A stretch of DNA of 64,000 nt, from NCBI RefSeq assembly GCF_015565955.1, contig NZ_CP064760.1:2914001-2978000 (forward strand). The letters are read 5' to 3'. This stretch comes from Microbacterium schleiferi (lineage in GTDB: Bacteria; Actinomycetota; Actinomycetes; Actinomycetales; Microbacteriaceae). Below the pieces are notes generated by a model, which saw nothing but the letters and a program-made list of their open reading frames with translations, had not been told where the DNA came from and searched no databases. Below are positions 44,867-54,321 of this stretch, one piece after another. Each line of letters begins with the position of its first letter. The stretch's first letter is position 1. Made by a program: the position numbers and the translations under genes.

Positions 44867-45427
44867 TCAGGCCCAGACGCTCGGAGCCGCGGCCTTGGTG
44901 GGCGGCAGGGCGGATGCCGCCGCCCAGTCGTGGATCCAGGACGAGACGTCCGGGGTGTCATCGGGGCGTCCCACGGCGGCGAAGAACTCGTCGTGGCTGA
45001 CCGTCCCGCCGGCGCGCTTGAGCATCCGCGAGCGGATGATCGCGCGTGCGAAGATCTCGCCGTTCACGACCGCCCGGTGCTCCAGATAGAGCGCCTTGTC
45101 ATCGTGACCGATGAAGCGCGACTCGATGTCGAAGCGCTGCCAGAGCTGAAGCGACTTGCGAAACGAGATCGTCTCACTCGAGACGACCGCGTACCAGCCC
45201 TGTTCCCGCATGGCGTCGAGCAGACCCGAGCGCACCAGCAGATCCCAGCGTCCGAGATCGAACAGCGATAGGTACCGGCCATTGTTCATGTGCCGCAGGA
45301 TGTCGATGTCGGTCGGCAACGTCGTCAGCCGAATCCGCGCAACGCCGGTCGGGGAGACCAGGCCCTCGCGGCGCTTGCGCCATCGCGCTCGCCAGATCAC
45401 CAGCATGGTTCGCCACATCACGTTCAC
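44867..45427 (-). CDS. acyl-CoA thioesterase, hot-dog fold (4HBT/YbgC-like)
   Basis: 186 aa from GTG 45427, 183 aa from ATG 45418. The hot-dog core LRHMNNGRYLSLFDLGRWDLLVRSGL..WYAVVSSETISFRKSLQLWQRFDIESR..YLEHRAVVNGEIFARAI is at about residues 40-140; the N-terminal basic helix (WRTMLVIWRARWRKRREG) may touch the membrane. It hydrolyses acyl-CoA thioesters; chain-length preference is unknown. The GTG start matches relatives that begin MNV-WRT, from memory. Divergent from the acetyltransferase. Confidence 0.8.
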   Translation of the reverse strand: MNVMWRTMLVIWRARWRKRREGLVSPTGVARIRLTTLPTDIDILRHMNNGRYLSLFDLGRWDLLVRSGLLDAMREQGWYAVVSSETISFRKSLQLWQRFDIESRFIGHDDKALYLEHRAVVNGEIFARAIIRSRMLKRAGGTVSHDEFFAAVGRPDDTPDVSSWIHDWAAASALPPTKAAAPSVWA

Positions 45428-45558
45428 GAGGGGCGATGCTAGGGGACAACGCGCCGCTAAGGCACCCGGTTGTGGGATTCCCACAGCGCCGCCCCGCCGC
45501 ATCCGGCCCGCTTTTGCGCCGATTTCTCTCCCCGTGATCGCCCGCGTAGAGTCTGGCC

Positions 45559-46065
45559 ATGAACGCCGAAACGCAGACGGACGTTATCGTCAGACCCGTG
45601 CGTGATGTCGACGCGCAGGAGCTTGGGCGCGTCCACGCGACGTGCTGGCACGAAACCTACGACCACCTCATCAGCAAGGCAGCTCTGGAGAACGTCTCAC
45701 CGAAGAGACTCGCGGAACTGTGGACGCACTGGGCAGAGCAGGGCGAGGAGTACCGCATGAGTGCGGCGCTCGTCGACGGCGAGATCATCGGGTTCGTCGG
45801 CTCCGGGCCGGCACGCGACGAGGACGCCCCGCGGGAGCGGGAGCTCTACTTCATCTATCTTCTTCATCGCTACCACGGCACCGGCGTCGGTCAGCAGCTC
45901 TTCGATGCCGCCATCGACGAGGGCGAGGGCGTCTACCTGTGGGTCGCGGCAGACAACCCCCGCGCCCACCGGTTCTATGCGCGCAACGGCTTCGCCCTCG
46001 ACGGGGAGACCCATGATGAGGCGTTCCTCGGTGAGACGCTGACCGAGGTTCGCTTCGTCCGGTGA
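45559..46065 (+). CDS. GNAT-family N-acetyltransferase
   Basis: 168 aa, one GNAT domain. VHATCWHETYDHLIS marks the N-terminal strand-helix; LLHRYHGTGVGQQLFDAAI is the acetyl-CoA-binding motif A; LWVAADNPRAHRFYARNGF is motif B. It acetylates an amine of unknown identity. It begins at ATG 45559 and is followed 49 bp later by cofE on the same strand, so they may share a promoter. Confidence 0.85.
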   Translation: MNAETQTDVIVRPVRDVDAQELGRVHATCWHETYDHLISKAALENVSPKRLAELWTHWAEQGEEYRMSAALVDGEIIGFVGSGPARDEDAPRERELYFIYLLHRYHGTGVGQQLFDAAIDEGEGVYLWVAADNPRAHRFYARNGFALDGETHDEAFLGETLTEVRFVR

Positions 46066-46114
46066 CCAGTCCCCGCTGCGCCGACCGTGACAGGTCGGCG
46101 CGACCGGACAGTCG

Positions 46115-46912
46115 GTGACCATGCTGCAGATCTGGGCGTTCGACGGCATTCCCGAGATCGTCGCCGGCGATGACCTCGTCGCGGTGATCGCCAGCGCGGC
46201 TGGAGGCTCGCTCGCTGACGGCGACATCCTCGTGGTCACCTCGAAGATCGTCTCGAAGGCCGAGGGACGGTTCGTCGCCGCCACCGACCGTGAGGACGCG
46301 ATCACCGCCGAGACGGTGCGGGTCGTCGCGACGCGGGTTTCGACGTCCGGTCATGCCACCCGCATCGTCGAGAACCGTCTCGGCATCATCGCCGCGGCCG
46401 CGGGCGTCGATGCGTCCAACACTCCCGAGGGCACGGTGCTGCTGCTCCCCCGCGATCCGGATGCGTCGGCCCGTGCGCTGGCGGCGGGCCTGCGGACGGC
46501 AACCGGACTCGAGCTCGGCGTCATCATCAGCGACACGCTCGGGCGTGCGTGGCGTGAGGGTCAGACCGACACGGCGATCGGCGCGGCAGGCATCCGGGTG
46601 TTCGAAGACCTCCGCGGCGGCACGGATGCCGAGGGCCGCCCCCTCGTCGTGACGATGCCGTGCGTCGCGGACGAGCTCGCCGCCGCCGCTGACCTCGTCA
46701 AAGGAAAGACCGGACAGACGCCGGTCGCGGTTGTGCGCGGCCGGAGCGACCTCGTCGGATCGCTCGACCTTCCCGGAGCGCGCTCGATCGTCCGGGCGCG
46801 TGAGAACGACATGTTCCACACCGGCGCTGCCGAGTCCTACGCGGACGGATACGCGCGGGGACGCGCTGACCAGGCCGCAGCTGACGCGAACGGCGGAGGG
46901 GCAGAGCACTGA
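46115..46912 (+). CDS. cofE: coenzyme F420-0:L-glutamate ligase
   Basis: 265 aa from GTG 46115, or 263 aa from ATG 46121. The CofE/FbiB N-terminal family is clear: [75 protein letters not shown] and [21 protein letters not shown]. It adds glutamates to F420-0 with GTP. The length is that of the free ligase; the nitroreductase-like C-terminal domain of mycobacterial FbiB is absent. F420 would serve the LLM oxidoreductase at 14499. Its stop codon lies in the loop of a terminator hairpin. Confidence 0.9.
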   Translation: MTMLQIWAFDGIPEIVAGDDLVAVIASAAGGSLADGDILVVTSKIVSKAEGRFVAATDREDAITAETVRVVATRVSTSGHATRIVENRLGIIAAAAGVDASNTPEGTVLLLPRDPDASARALAAGLRTATGLELGVIISDTLGRAWREGQTDTAIGAAGIRVFEDLRGGTDAEGRPLVVTMPCVADELAAAADLVKGKTGQTPVAVVRGRSDLVGSLDLPGARSIVRARENDMFHTGAAESYADGYARGRADQAAADANGGGAEH

Positions 46913-46925
46913 GCTCTGCCCCTCC
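46895..46925. terminator. bidirectional terminator between cofE and the DUF4097 gene
   Basis: GGAGGGGCAGAGC (46895-46907), loop ACTGA, then GCTCTGCCCCTCC (46913-46925): a perfect 13-bp stem whose 5-nt loop contains most of the cofE TGA stop. It lies 22 bp from the stop of the convergent gene. Confidence 0.8.
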
Positions 46926-46946
46926 GGTCCGATCGATTCACTCGGG

Positions 46947-47813
46947 TCAGCGCGCCGAGCGCAACGACACCTGCCCTGCCGACAGGTTGACCGAGATCGT
47001 GCTGTCGGCACCGGGATCGCTGCCGACGCTGTTTCGGAAGTTCCCCGCTGACACGTCGGAGGTCACGTCGTAGCTGCCCTCGGGTACGACGAGATTCAGA
47101 GAACCTGCGCTGACTTCGGCGCGGATGTCGCTGGGCTGCGATCCGGTCAAGGCGGCGTCCATCGATCCCGCGCTGACCGTGAGGTCGGCGGTGTCGACGT
47201 CGGCAAGTTCGAGCGTTGCGCGGCCCGCCGAGAGATCGATGGTGAGATCCTCGGCTGCGCCCGCCAGATCCACCTCGCCGGCACCGACCGAGAGGCCGAC
47301 CGCGCCGAACTCACCGTCGGCGTGGAAGGAACCCGCGGCCATCTGCAGCTCAGCATCCAGTCCCTCGAGGTCGTCGGGGAGGAGGAGGACAGCGCTGCCG
47401 CTGCCACCGAAGACCCAGCCCATGCCCCACTCCCAGCGCGGCGAGGAAACCGTGAGTGTGTCACCGTCACGTTCGAGGCTCCACCGATCGCCGCCGAACG
47501 GCGCGGTGACCTCGAGCTCAGCCTCGTCGACATCCGCGTACTCGACCGTCAGCGACCCCGCGTTGAGTTCGATCGAGAGCGTGTCGACACCGGAAACGGC
47601 GACGGCCCGCGAATCGGTCGAAACAGCGGCGGCGCGGATGGTGCTGAACACAGCCCCGATGATGGTGCCGAACACGATCAGTGCGCCCAGGACGATCACC
47701 AGCACGGCGATGACGGTCGAGGATCCGCGGGTGCCCGGAGACTCGGGACCGGGAGAGTCCGGTCCCGCCGGCGGTGCCGGGGCGGACGGCGGCGGGGTGA
47801 GGTCGGTGGTCAT
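46947..47813 (-). CDS. DUF4097-family beta-repeat membrane protein
   Basis: 288 aa. A Pro-rich cytoplasmic N-terminus (about residues 1-32), one transmembrane helix (about 33-58), then an extracytoplasmic right-handed beta structure built from repeats of the kind LSIELNAGSLTVEYAD, LTIDLSAGRATLELAD and IRAEVSAGSLNLVVPEG, typical of DUF4097/adhesin-like folds. Function unknown; such proteins often accompany envelope-stress sensors. It overlaps the response-regulator stop by 4 bp and is the last gene of the kinase-regulator operon. Confidence 0.8.
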   Translation of the reverse strand: MTTDLTPPPSAPAPPAGPDSPGPESPGTRGSSTVIAVLVIVLGALIVFGTIIGAVFSTIRAAAVSTDSRAVAVSGVDTLSIELNAGSLTVEYADVDEAELEVTAPFGGDRWSLERDGDTLTVSSPRWEWGMGWVFGGSGSAVLLLPDDLEGLDAELQMAAGSFHADGEFGAVGLSVGAGEVDLAGAAEDLTIDLSAGRATLELADVDTADLTVSAGSMDAALTGSQPSDIRAEVSAGSLNLVVPEGSYDVTSDVSAGNFRNSVGSDPGADSTISVNLSAGQVSLRSAR

Positions 47814-48486
47814 GAGAGTTCTCCCGTCTTCGGCGGCATCCCGCCGTGAGCGATGTGGGCGAGGGCAGCGAGCACTCGCCGGTTGCCGGAGTCGTCCTGC
47901 TCGAGCTCGAGCTTCTGGAAGACCGCCGTGATGTGCTTTTCGACACTGCCCTCGCTGATGTGGAGGGTGCGCCCGATGGCCTGATTCGATTTGCCTTCGG
48001 CGATCAGGGCGAGCACGGTGGCCTCCCGATCGGTGAGGCGACGCATCCGTTCGTCACGCGCCCGTCTGCCGAGCAGCTGCGCGACAACCTCGGGGTCGAA
48101 GACCGTGGCGCCCGCGGCGATGGAGTCAACCGACTCCAGGAACTCGGCCACGTCAGCGACGCGGTCCTTCAGCAGGTAGCCGAGGGCCCCGCCCCGCCCG
48201 GCGATGAGATCGCTCGCGTAGCGCTCCTCCACGTACTGGGAGAGCACCAGGACGGGAAGATCGGGGCGGGAGGCGCGAAGGCTGACGGCGGCACGGATGC
48301 CTTCATCGGTCCGGGTCGGGGGAGGCGCACATCCAGGATGCAGAGCTGGGGATCGAGGTCCGCGACCGCTTCGGTCAGACCCTCGGTGTCGCCGAGGGCG
48401 GCGACCACCTCGTGGCCGGCATCCTCGAGCAGGCGGACCAGCCCCTCGCGCAACAGGACGGAGTCTTCACAGATCACGATGCGCAT
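47810..48486 (-). pseudogene. NarL/LuxR-type response regulator, single-base frameshift
   Basis: Restored, 225 aa. A receiver domain (MRIVICEDSVLLREGL..; phosphoacceptor D52 in CILDVRLP) is followed by a LuxR helix-turn-helix (LTDREATVLALIAEGKSNQAIGRTLHISEGSVEKHITAVFQKL). The frame breaks right after D52-VRLP at a C5 run (forward G5, 48318-48322) that needs a sixth C to read PPTRTDEGIRAA. The rest is intact. The start overlaps the kinase gene by 13 bp. Most likely a functional gene with an undercalled base. It probably controls the operon that includes DUF4097. Confidence 0.85.
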
Positions 48487-49739
48487 GGCAGGCTCACCTC
48501 CACTGTCGTCGGGCCGCCGACGGGGCTGTCGACGGTGAATGTCCCGCCGGCGCCCAGTGCCCGGTTGGAGATCCCGTCGAGGCCACCACCCGGGATGACC
48601 CGGGCGCCGCCGATGCCGTTGTCTTCGACACGGGCCCACAGAATCCCGCCGTCGCGCTGGCGGACCAGCACGCGAGCTTCCGTTGCCCGTGAGTGCTTGG
48701 CGGCGTTGGTCAGCGCTTCCGCGATGACGAAGTAGGCAGCGGCCTCGGCCGTCGGCGCGCAGCGCTCGGTGATCCGCACGTCGAGGGTCACCGGCACAGG
48801 TGACCGGGCGGCGAGAGCCGACAGTGCAGCGTCGAGGCCGCGATCGTCGAGGACGGAGGTGTGGATGCCGCGAGCCAGCTGCCGCAGTTCCGTGATCGCC
48901 GCCTTCGTCGAGGTGTGAGCCTCGGCGATGAGCTCCTTCGCGGCCGCGGGATCAGAGTCGATCTTCTGCTGCGCGAGACCGAGAGTCATCCCGACCGACA
49001 CGAGGCGGGGCTGGACGCCGTCGTGGAGGTCGCGTTCGATGCGGGTGCGCTCGACGTCCGCGGCGCGCACGGCGCCTGCCCGCTGAGCCTGCGACTGTCG
49101 GGCCTGCTCTGCCAGCAGCGCCTCCCGGGAGGGGATCATGATCGCGCGGGCCAGCACTCCGTGCAGGAAGGCGAGGCCCACGATCGTTGCCACCGCGACA
49201 AGCGAGACCACGATGCCCACCGGCACCGCCCAGGCCGTCGAGACGTCGATCCACGTACTGCCGAGCCTCACGGCATCCGCCTGGCCGGCATACAGCGGCG
49301 AGAAGGCGAGCGCGACACCCGAGGCGGTCACTCCCACCAGGCTCAGCACGACCCAGCCGAGGATCGTGGCGATCGCGCCGTTGGCGACCGCGCGCCACAT
49401 GCCGGGGTCGATGAACTGCAACCAGATCGTGTGGAGGAAGCCACCGAACCCGGGCTTCGGGCTGCGTCGCGGGCGTCGCGGAGGCAGCCCGAAACGGTAG
49501 AGCCCGTCGATCCGGGCATTCTCGAGCCAGCTGAGCGCGAACAGCGCGTAGACGAGGGCCACCAGGAACACGAGCCCGATTCCGATGACGGGTAGAAGCC
49601 CGACCCCGAGACCCAGGAGCGTCATGAGAATGGCGAACACCCCGGGGCCGATAACACCGAGCGCCGCAAGCTGGGCGATCGCGCCCGCCATCCGCGCCGG
49701 TGTCGCAACGGGCCGTGGCGGCGAATACGTTGTCGTCAT
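48474..49739 (-). CDS. sensor histidine kinase of the NarL-partner (HisKA_3) type
   Basis: 421 aa. Several membrane helices between about residues 18 and 205 (a putative-sensor domain with paired helices), then the dimerisation helix with H239 in ERTRIERDLHDGVQPRL and the ATPase domain (EALTNAAKHSRAT, VEDNGIGGARVIPGGGLDGISNR). It should phosphorylate the overlapping response regulator. It has no large extracellular domain, so the signal is probably sensed in the membrane. First gene of the operon kinase-regulator-DUF4097. Confidence 0.88.
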   Translation of the reverse strand: MTTTYSPPRPVATPARMAGAIAQLAALGVIGPGVFAILMTLLGLGVGLLPVIGIGLVFLVALVYALFALSWLENARIDGLYRFGLPPRRPRRSPKPGFGGFLHTIWLQFIDPGMWRAVANGAIATILGWVVLSLVGVTASGVALAFSPLYAGQADAVRLGSTWIDVSTAWAVPVGIVVSLVAVATIVGLAFLHGVLARAIMIPSREALLAEQARQSQAQRAGAVRAADVERTRIERDLHDGVQPRLVSVGMTLGLAQQKIDSDPAAAKELIAEAHTSTKAAITELRQLARGIHTSVLDDRGLDAALSALAARSPVPVTLDVRITERCAPTAEAAAYFVIAEALTNAAKHSRATEARVLVRQRDGGILWARVEDNGIGGARVIPGGGLDGISNRALGAGGTFTVDSPVGGPTTVEVSLPCAS

Positions 49740-49796
49740 GCCTCCACGGTAGGTTCCAGGGTGCGTTTCTCGCGTCCCTGCCAGCCGGTCGAATCG

Positions 49797-49864
49797 CTGG
49801 GGATAACCCCCCAGATCTGGCCGGGCGCACCGGACCCCGCTGACAGACGCCGTGCGGAGTCAGC
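49797..49864. terminator. two hairpins downstream of the cytochrome-b-like gene
   Basis: GCTGAC (49839-49844)..GTCAGC (49859-49864) lies 5 bp past the cytochrome gene stop on the minus strand; CTGGGG (49797-49802)..CCCCAG (49809-49814) follows. They separate that gene from the kinase operon. Confidence 0.4.
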
Positions 49865-49868
49865 GCTC

Positions 49869-51617
49869 TTAGCGGCTCGACACCGTCCCGAACAGGCGCG
49901 CGATCGGGGCCAGCACCAGGGGACGCGCGGCAACCCAAGCCGCCGCGATCACGACCAGCGAGAGCACGAACAGCCAGAACCCGACCCAGTTGTCGGCGTC
50001 GGTGGCCGCGTACATGTGGTTCAGGTTGCGCAGAGCCCCGGTGGCGAAGACCAGGATGACGTGGACGATGATGAACGCGACGAAGTACAGCATCACCGGG
50101 AAGTGCACCTTCCGTGCCCATTCGACCGGGTAGACCTTGTTCAGCCTCTTCGCATTCTTCGGCCAGATCCCACTCATCCGCACGCCGGTGATGATCGCCA
50201 GCGGCGCAGCGAGGAACACCGTCGTGAAGTATGCGAGCTGCTGCAGGGAGTTGTAGTTGACCCAGCCGTTCTCGGTCGGCCAGTCCAGCGAGACGTACTG
50301 CAAAGCGGCCGAGAGCGCGTTCGGGAAGACCTCCCACGACGTCGGGACGATCCGCATCCACTGACCCGTGACAAACAGCAACACGATGAAGATGAGTCCG
50401 TTGACGATCCACAGGATGTCGAGGGCCTGGTGGAACCAGATCGTGAGACTCACTTTGCCCTTGGGTTTGTTCCGCGGCGCCCAGAACACGCTCGGGCGCT
50501 TCTCGGTGCGGATCGTGAGTCCCGATCGGATGATCAGCACCATCAGGAACACGTTGAAGAAGTGCTGCCAGCCCAGCCACGCCGGGAAACCGACCGGCGC
50601 CCCCTCGGGCAGGTGATACTCGCCCGGGTAGGTCGTGAGGAAGTCCTGCAGCCCCTCGAGGGAGAGCAGCCAACGCACCGCGAGCACTGCCATTCCCGCG
50701 GCGAAGAGCACCCCCAGGCCGCCGACGATGACGACACCGGCCCACTGCGCTTTCGTGAACGGGCCCCTGCGAGCTGGCTCCGGCCGCGGCGCCGTGCGGG
50801 TCCGAGCTGACGCCCCCTCCCAGACCGTCGGTGTGAACGGCAACGGCACGCTGACGTCATACGCAGGGCGCTCGGCGACGGAAGTCTCGGCGGGTGCGGC
50901 ATCCGCGCTGTGTTCGTTTGCTGCAACAGGCCGGGCGCCGTCGTCGACGCTAGGGTTTTGCGGCGAGTGAACGTCGGCACCGGATGCTGCGATCGCCGCG
51001 GCCATCTCGGCCGTCGGCCACGGCTCGCCACCGGGGACGCGAGGGAGCCCGCGGCGCACGGTGCGCGAAGACCGGCCCGTTGCGGGGGCCGCGGCACTCG
51101 CTGCCGACCCGACGGACGCGGCATCGGTCACCGGAGCGCCGCCTGCGGCCGCGCCCGTGTGTGCTGCAGATTCGTACGACTGCTGCGCATCTTCCCGCAG
51201 CGCCTGCACCGACGTGCCGCCCTCAGGTGACGATGCGGCTGCGGATGCGCCTGGTGCGGCTGCGGATGCGCCTGGTGCGGCTGCGGCAGCCACGGATGCC
51301 GGGGGCCAGGGCTCGCCGCCGGGAACGCGGGGCAGGCCGCGGCGCACCGCGCGCGCTTCCGACGCAGCGGGTGCGGCAGCCGTCGCCGCTGGCGCTACAG
51401 TCTCGGTCGAGTGCTGCGCGTCTTCCCGCCGCGGTTGCGCCGAACTGACGCTCTCGAGTGAGGCGGCCTCGGCAGCCACGGATGCCGCGGCCGGCGCCTC
51501 CTCGGAAGACACGGATGCCGCAGCTGCTGCGCCCGGGGCTTCCCCGGCGGGAGGCCAGGGGTCGCCGCCGGGAGTGCGGGGCAGTCCGCGACGCAGGGTG
51601 CGCCCGTAGGTCGCCAT
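49869..51617 (-). CDS. cytochrome b/b6-type membrane protein with a repeated cytosolic N-terminal motif
   Basis: 582 aa. Residues 1-290 are a low-complexity Ala/Ser/Pro-rich region with three near-identical motifs: [15 protein letters not shown] (9-23), [15 protein letters not shown] (92-106) and [15 protein letters not shown] (188-202), plus REDAQxS segments between. Residues about 300-580 hold helices of a formate-dehydrogenase-gamma/cytochrome b561-like fold, with candidate heme His in [17 protein letters not shown] and [10 protein letters not shown]. Probably a heme electron-transfer protein in the membrane. No redox partner gene is adjacent except the ETF genes upstream (51622 onward). 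Confidence 0.75.
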   Translation of the reverse strand: MATYGRTLRRGLPRTPGGDPWPPAGEAPGAAAAASVSSEEAPAAASVAAEAASLESVSSAQPRREDAQHSTETVAPAATAAAPAASEARAVRRGLPRVPGGEPWPPASVAAAAAPGASAAAPGASAAASSPEGGTSVQALREDAQQSYESAAHTGAAAGGAPVTDAASVGSAASAAAPATGRSSRTVRRGLPRVPGGEPWPTAEMAAAIAASGADVHSPQNPSVDDGARPVAANEHSADAAPAETSVAERPAYDVSVPLPFTPTVWEGASARTRTAPRPEPARRGPFTKAQWAGVVIVGGLGVLFAAGMAVLAVRWLLSLEGLQDFLTTYPGEYHLPEGAPVGFPAWLGWQHFFNVFLMVLIIRSGLTIRTEKRPSVFWAPRNKPKGKVSLTIWFHQALDILWIVNGLIFIVLLFVTGQWMRIVPTSWEVFPNALSAALQYVSLDWPTENGWVNYNSLQQLAYFTTVFLAAPLAIITGVRMSGIWPKNAKRLNKVYPVEWARKVHFPVMLYFVAFIIVHVILVFATGALRNLNHMYAATDADNWVGFWLFVLSLVVIAAAWVAARPLVLAPIARLFGTVSSR

Positions 51618-51621
51618 CGGG

Positions 51622-52605
51622 TCAGGCCTTCTTCGCCTGCAGCGTCTCGATCAGCTGCGGGACGACGGTGAACAGGTCTCCGACGACGCCGAAATCGGCG
51701 ATCTCGAAGATCGGGGCATCCGCATCCTTGTTGATCGCCACGATCGTCTTGGCTGTCTGCATGCCTGCCTTGTGCTGGATCGCTCCCGAAATGCCGAGCG
51801 CGACATACAGTTGCGGTGCGACAGAGACGCCGGTCTGTCCGACCTGCGCCGACTGCGCGATGTACCCGGCATCGACCGCGGCGCGCGAAGCACCCACCGC
51901 GGCTCCCAGCACGTCGGCGAGCTGCTCGACGAGCACGAACTTCTCCTCGGACCCGAGCCCACGCCCGCCCGAGACGACCTTCGCCGCGCCTCGCAGCTCG
52001 GGCCGCGCCGAGGTCACCACGACCTCTTCGACCGACCCGATGGTCGCGGCCTTGCGACCGGATGCCGCCACCTCGAGCTTCTCGGCGACAAGCGGCTGAG
52101 CCTCGGCCCGCGCATCGATCGAGCCCTGGCGCACCGTGATGACCGGGGCACCGAACGTCGCGGCAGCCTCGACGTTATAGGCACCGCCGTAGACCGAGTG
52201 GTGTGCCACGATGCCCTCGTCGTCGCGGGTCACCCCGACCGCGTCAACGCACAGTGCCGAGCGCGACCGGGCCGCGTAGCGTCCGGCGGTCTCGCGCGAC
52301 TCGATCGAGTGGGACAGCAGCACGGCATCCGGGTTCACGAGCGCCGCAGCGGCAGCCACCGCGTCAGTCGCTGGGACTCCCAGCGACTGACCCAGACCTT
52401 CGGGCGTGGCAGTGAGCACCAGCGCGGCACCCAATTCTGCGGCCGTGGGCGCGAGAGTCTCTGCGTGCTCGCCGACGATCAGCGCGACCGGAGTTCCGAC
52501 ACCGGCCGCAGCACCGAGCAAACCCGCCGCGCTCGGCGCGAGCGCACCACCGGGTGTGACATCGAGAACGACCAGAACAGCATCAGCTGCAACATCCACC
52601 ATCAT
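51622..52605 (-). CDS. etfA: electron transfer flavoprotein, alpha subunit
   Basis: 327 aa. The N-terminal AMP/nucleotide-fold domain is followed by the FAD-binding C-terminal half: [78 protein letters not shown], the ETF-alpha signature. It carries electrons from acyl-CoA dehydrogenases to the respiratory chain. The preceding etfB stop is 7 bp away. ATG 52605 is given; ATG 52602 has better Shine-Dalgarno spacing. It ends 4 bp before the cytochrome gene start. Confidence 0.92.
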   Translation of the reverse strand: MMVDVAADAVLVVLDVTPGGALAPSAAGLLGAAAGVGTPVALIVGEHAETLAPTAAELGAALVLTATPEGLGQSLGVPATDAVAAAAALVNPDAVLLSHSIESRETAGRYAARSRSALCVDAVGVTRDDEGIVAHHSVYGGAYNVEAAATFGAPVITVRQGSIDARAEAQPLVAEKLEVAASGRKAATIGSVEEVVVTSARPELRGAAKVVSGGRGLGSEEKFVLVEQLADVLGAAVGASRAAVDAGYIAQSAQVGQTGVSVAPQLYVALGISGAIQHKAGMQTAKTIVAINKDADAPIFEIADFGVVGDLFTVVPQLIETLQAKKA

Positions 52606-52612
52606 CTGCCCC

Positions 52613-53389
52613 TTAGACCAACCGGTTCGAGATCAGGAACTCGGCGAGCTGCACGCCCGCGTCGCCCTCATCCACGACCTTCACACCTGCAGCACGCGGC
52701 GGCTTCTGCGCCACCGCGATCATGATCGACCGAGCCGCATTCGGGTCATCGGCAGCGACGGCGAGATCCGCGAGCGACACGGTGTCGACCGGCTTCTTCT
52801 TGGCCGCCATGATGCCCTTGAAGTTCGGGAACCGCGCATCGGGCAGCCGCTCGGTGATCGAGATCACGGCGGGAAGCGCGGCGGATGCCGTCATCGACCC
52901 GCCGTCGACCGACCGCTCACCCGACACCTCGGACTCCGTGATCGCGACGCTGTTCATGCTCGTGATGCTGGGCACATCGAGCAGCTCCGCGAGCATCGAT
53001 GCCATGACCCCGCCGGAACCGTCAGTGGACTGGTTTCCGGTGATCACGAGGTCGAACCCGGCCCGCGAGATGGCGGCGGCCAGCACCTGTGCGCTGAGCC
53101 CCAGGTCGGCACCCAGCAACGCGTCGTCGACGACGTGGACAGCTGATGCTGCCCCCATCGCGAGTGCCTTGCGTACCGAACCGGATGCCGACTCCGGCGC
53201 CATCATGACCACGACGACCTCGGTGCCGGGGTTCGCGTCAGCGTAGGAGAGTGCGACTTCGAGTGACCGCTCACCGATCTCATCGATGACGGCGTCGCTG
53301 GCACCACGGTCGGCCAGCCCCGTCTCGAGATTCAGGACACGGTCCCCCCAGGTGTCGGGAACCTCTTTCACCAGGACGAGAATCCTCAT
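52613..53389 (-). CDS. etfB: electron transfer flavoprotein, beta subunit
   Basis: 258 aa. [49 protein letters not shown] and [20 protein letters not shown] are typical of ETF-beta; the conserved signature [19 protein letters not shown] is near the C-terminus. It forms the heterodimer with EtfA. GGAG is 4 nt upstream of the ATG. The enoyl-CoA hydratase gene lies 45 bp further upstream on the same strand, so ETF is grouped with acyl-CoA oxidation. Confidence 0.92.
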   Translation of the reverse strand: MRILVLVKEVPDTWGDRVLNLETGLADRGASDAVIDEIGERSLEVALSYADANPGTEVVVVMMAPESASGSVRKALAMGAASAVHVVDDALLGADLGLSAQVLAAAISRAGFDLVITGNQSTDGSGGVMASMLAELLDVPSITSMNSVAITESEVSGERSVDGGSMTASAALPAVISITERLPDARFPNFKGIMAAKKKPVDTVSLADLAVAADDPNAARSIMIAVAQKPPRAAGVKVVDEGDAGVQLAEFLISNRLV

Positions 53390-53434
53390 CGCGCTCCTCC
53401 TTCTTGCATGAAGTCTATGGTCGGGCTGTACCGG

Positions 53435-54223
53435 TCAGCGGCCGGTGAAGTGGGGGGCGCGCTTCTCGCGGAAGGCCGCCATCCCCTCTTTCTGGTCGTC
53501 CAGAGCAAACAGCGAGACGAAGGCCTGCTTCTCGAACCGCAGACCCTCCGCCAGGCCGCTCTCCTGCGATGCGCGCAGCGCCTCCTTCGCGGCAAACGCG
53601 ACCGGAAGCGACTTGCCGGCAATCGACTCCGCCACCGCCATCGCCTCGTCGGCGAGGTCCGCGGCAGGGACGACACGGGAGACGAGGCCCGCACGCTCGG
53701 CTTCCTCTGCGCCCATCATCCGGCCCGTGAGAACGAGCTCCGCCGCCTTGTAGTAGCCGATGGCGCGCGTCAGTCGCTGGGTGCCGCCGATGCCCGGAAT
53801 GACACCGAGGGTGATCTCGGGCTGCCCGAACTTCGCGGTGTCAGCGGCGAGGATGACGTCACAGCTCATCGCGAGCTCGCAGCCGCCGCCGAGCGCGAAG
53901 CCCGAGACAGCCGCGATGATCGGCGTGCGTGCCCGGGCGAGGGCTTCCAGACCCACGAACGGGCTCGAGATCGACATGTCGCGGACGGACTTATCCGCCA
54001 TCTCCTTGATGTCGGCGCCCGCGGCGAACGCACGCTCCGAGCCGGTGAGCACGATGCAGCCGATCTGCTCATCGGCATCGAACGCGGTCACGGCGGCGCC
54101 GAGCTCGGTAGCGAGGGTCGAGTTCAGCGCGTTGAGCGCCTCGGGACGGTTGAGTTGGATCCAGCCGACACGCCCCCGCGTCTCGACCAGGATCGTCTCG
54201 AACTCGCCGGTGAACTCTGTCAT
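53435..54223 (-). CDS. enoyl-CoA hydratase
   Basis: 262 aa, crotonase family. It hydrates 2-enoyl-CoA to 3-hydroxyacyl-CoA. The oxyanion-hole motif [12 protein letters not shown] and the two catalytic glutamates ([11 protein letters not shown] and [19 protein letters not shown]) are both present. The start at 54223 has AGAGGAG 7 nt upstream; the frame is open further up but without similarity. The preceding 97 bp hold a small hairpin (CCGCCGA-ACC-TCGGCGG, 54238-54254). It lies between the thiolase and ETF genes on the same strand. Confidence 0.92.
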   Translation of the reverse strand: MTEFTGEFETILVETRGRVGWIQLNRPEALNALNSTLATELGAAVTAFDADEQIGCIVLTGSERAFAAGADIKEMADKSVRDMSISSPFVGLEALARARTPIIAAVSGFALGGGCELAMSCDVILAADTAKFGQPEITLGVIPGIGGTQRLTRAIGYYKAAELVLTGRMMGAEEAERAGLVSRVVPAADLADEAMAVAESIAGKSLPVAFAAKEALRASQESGLAEGLRFEKQAFVSLFALDDQKEGMAAFREKRAPHFTGR

Positions 54224-54321
54224 GTCTGTGCTCCTCTCCGCCGAACCTCGGCGGTTTCTGCGGGTGACCCGGGACGATCCTTTCGAATCCCCGACCGGGC
54301 TTCCAACCGGTTGTAGGTGGG

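Noticed and set aside
9796..48322. Programmed ribosomal frameshifting at the G/C runs
   Set aside because: The genes involved are ordinary metabolic or regulatory families not known to use frameshifting, and the change needed is a missing base in each run, not a shared slippery heptamer with downstream structure.
54238..54254. CCGCCGA-ACC-TCGGCGG hairpin as thiolase terminator
   Set aside because: Its 3-nt loop and position next to the enoyl-CoA hydratase ribosome-binding site make a role in termination uncertain; too little evidence to call.
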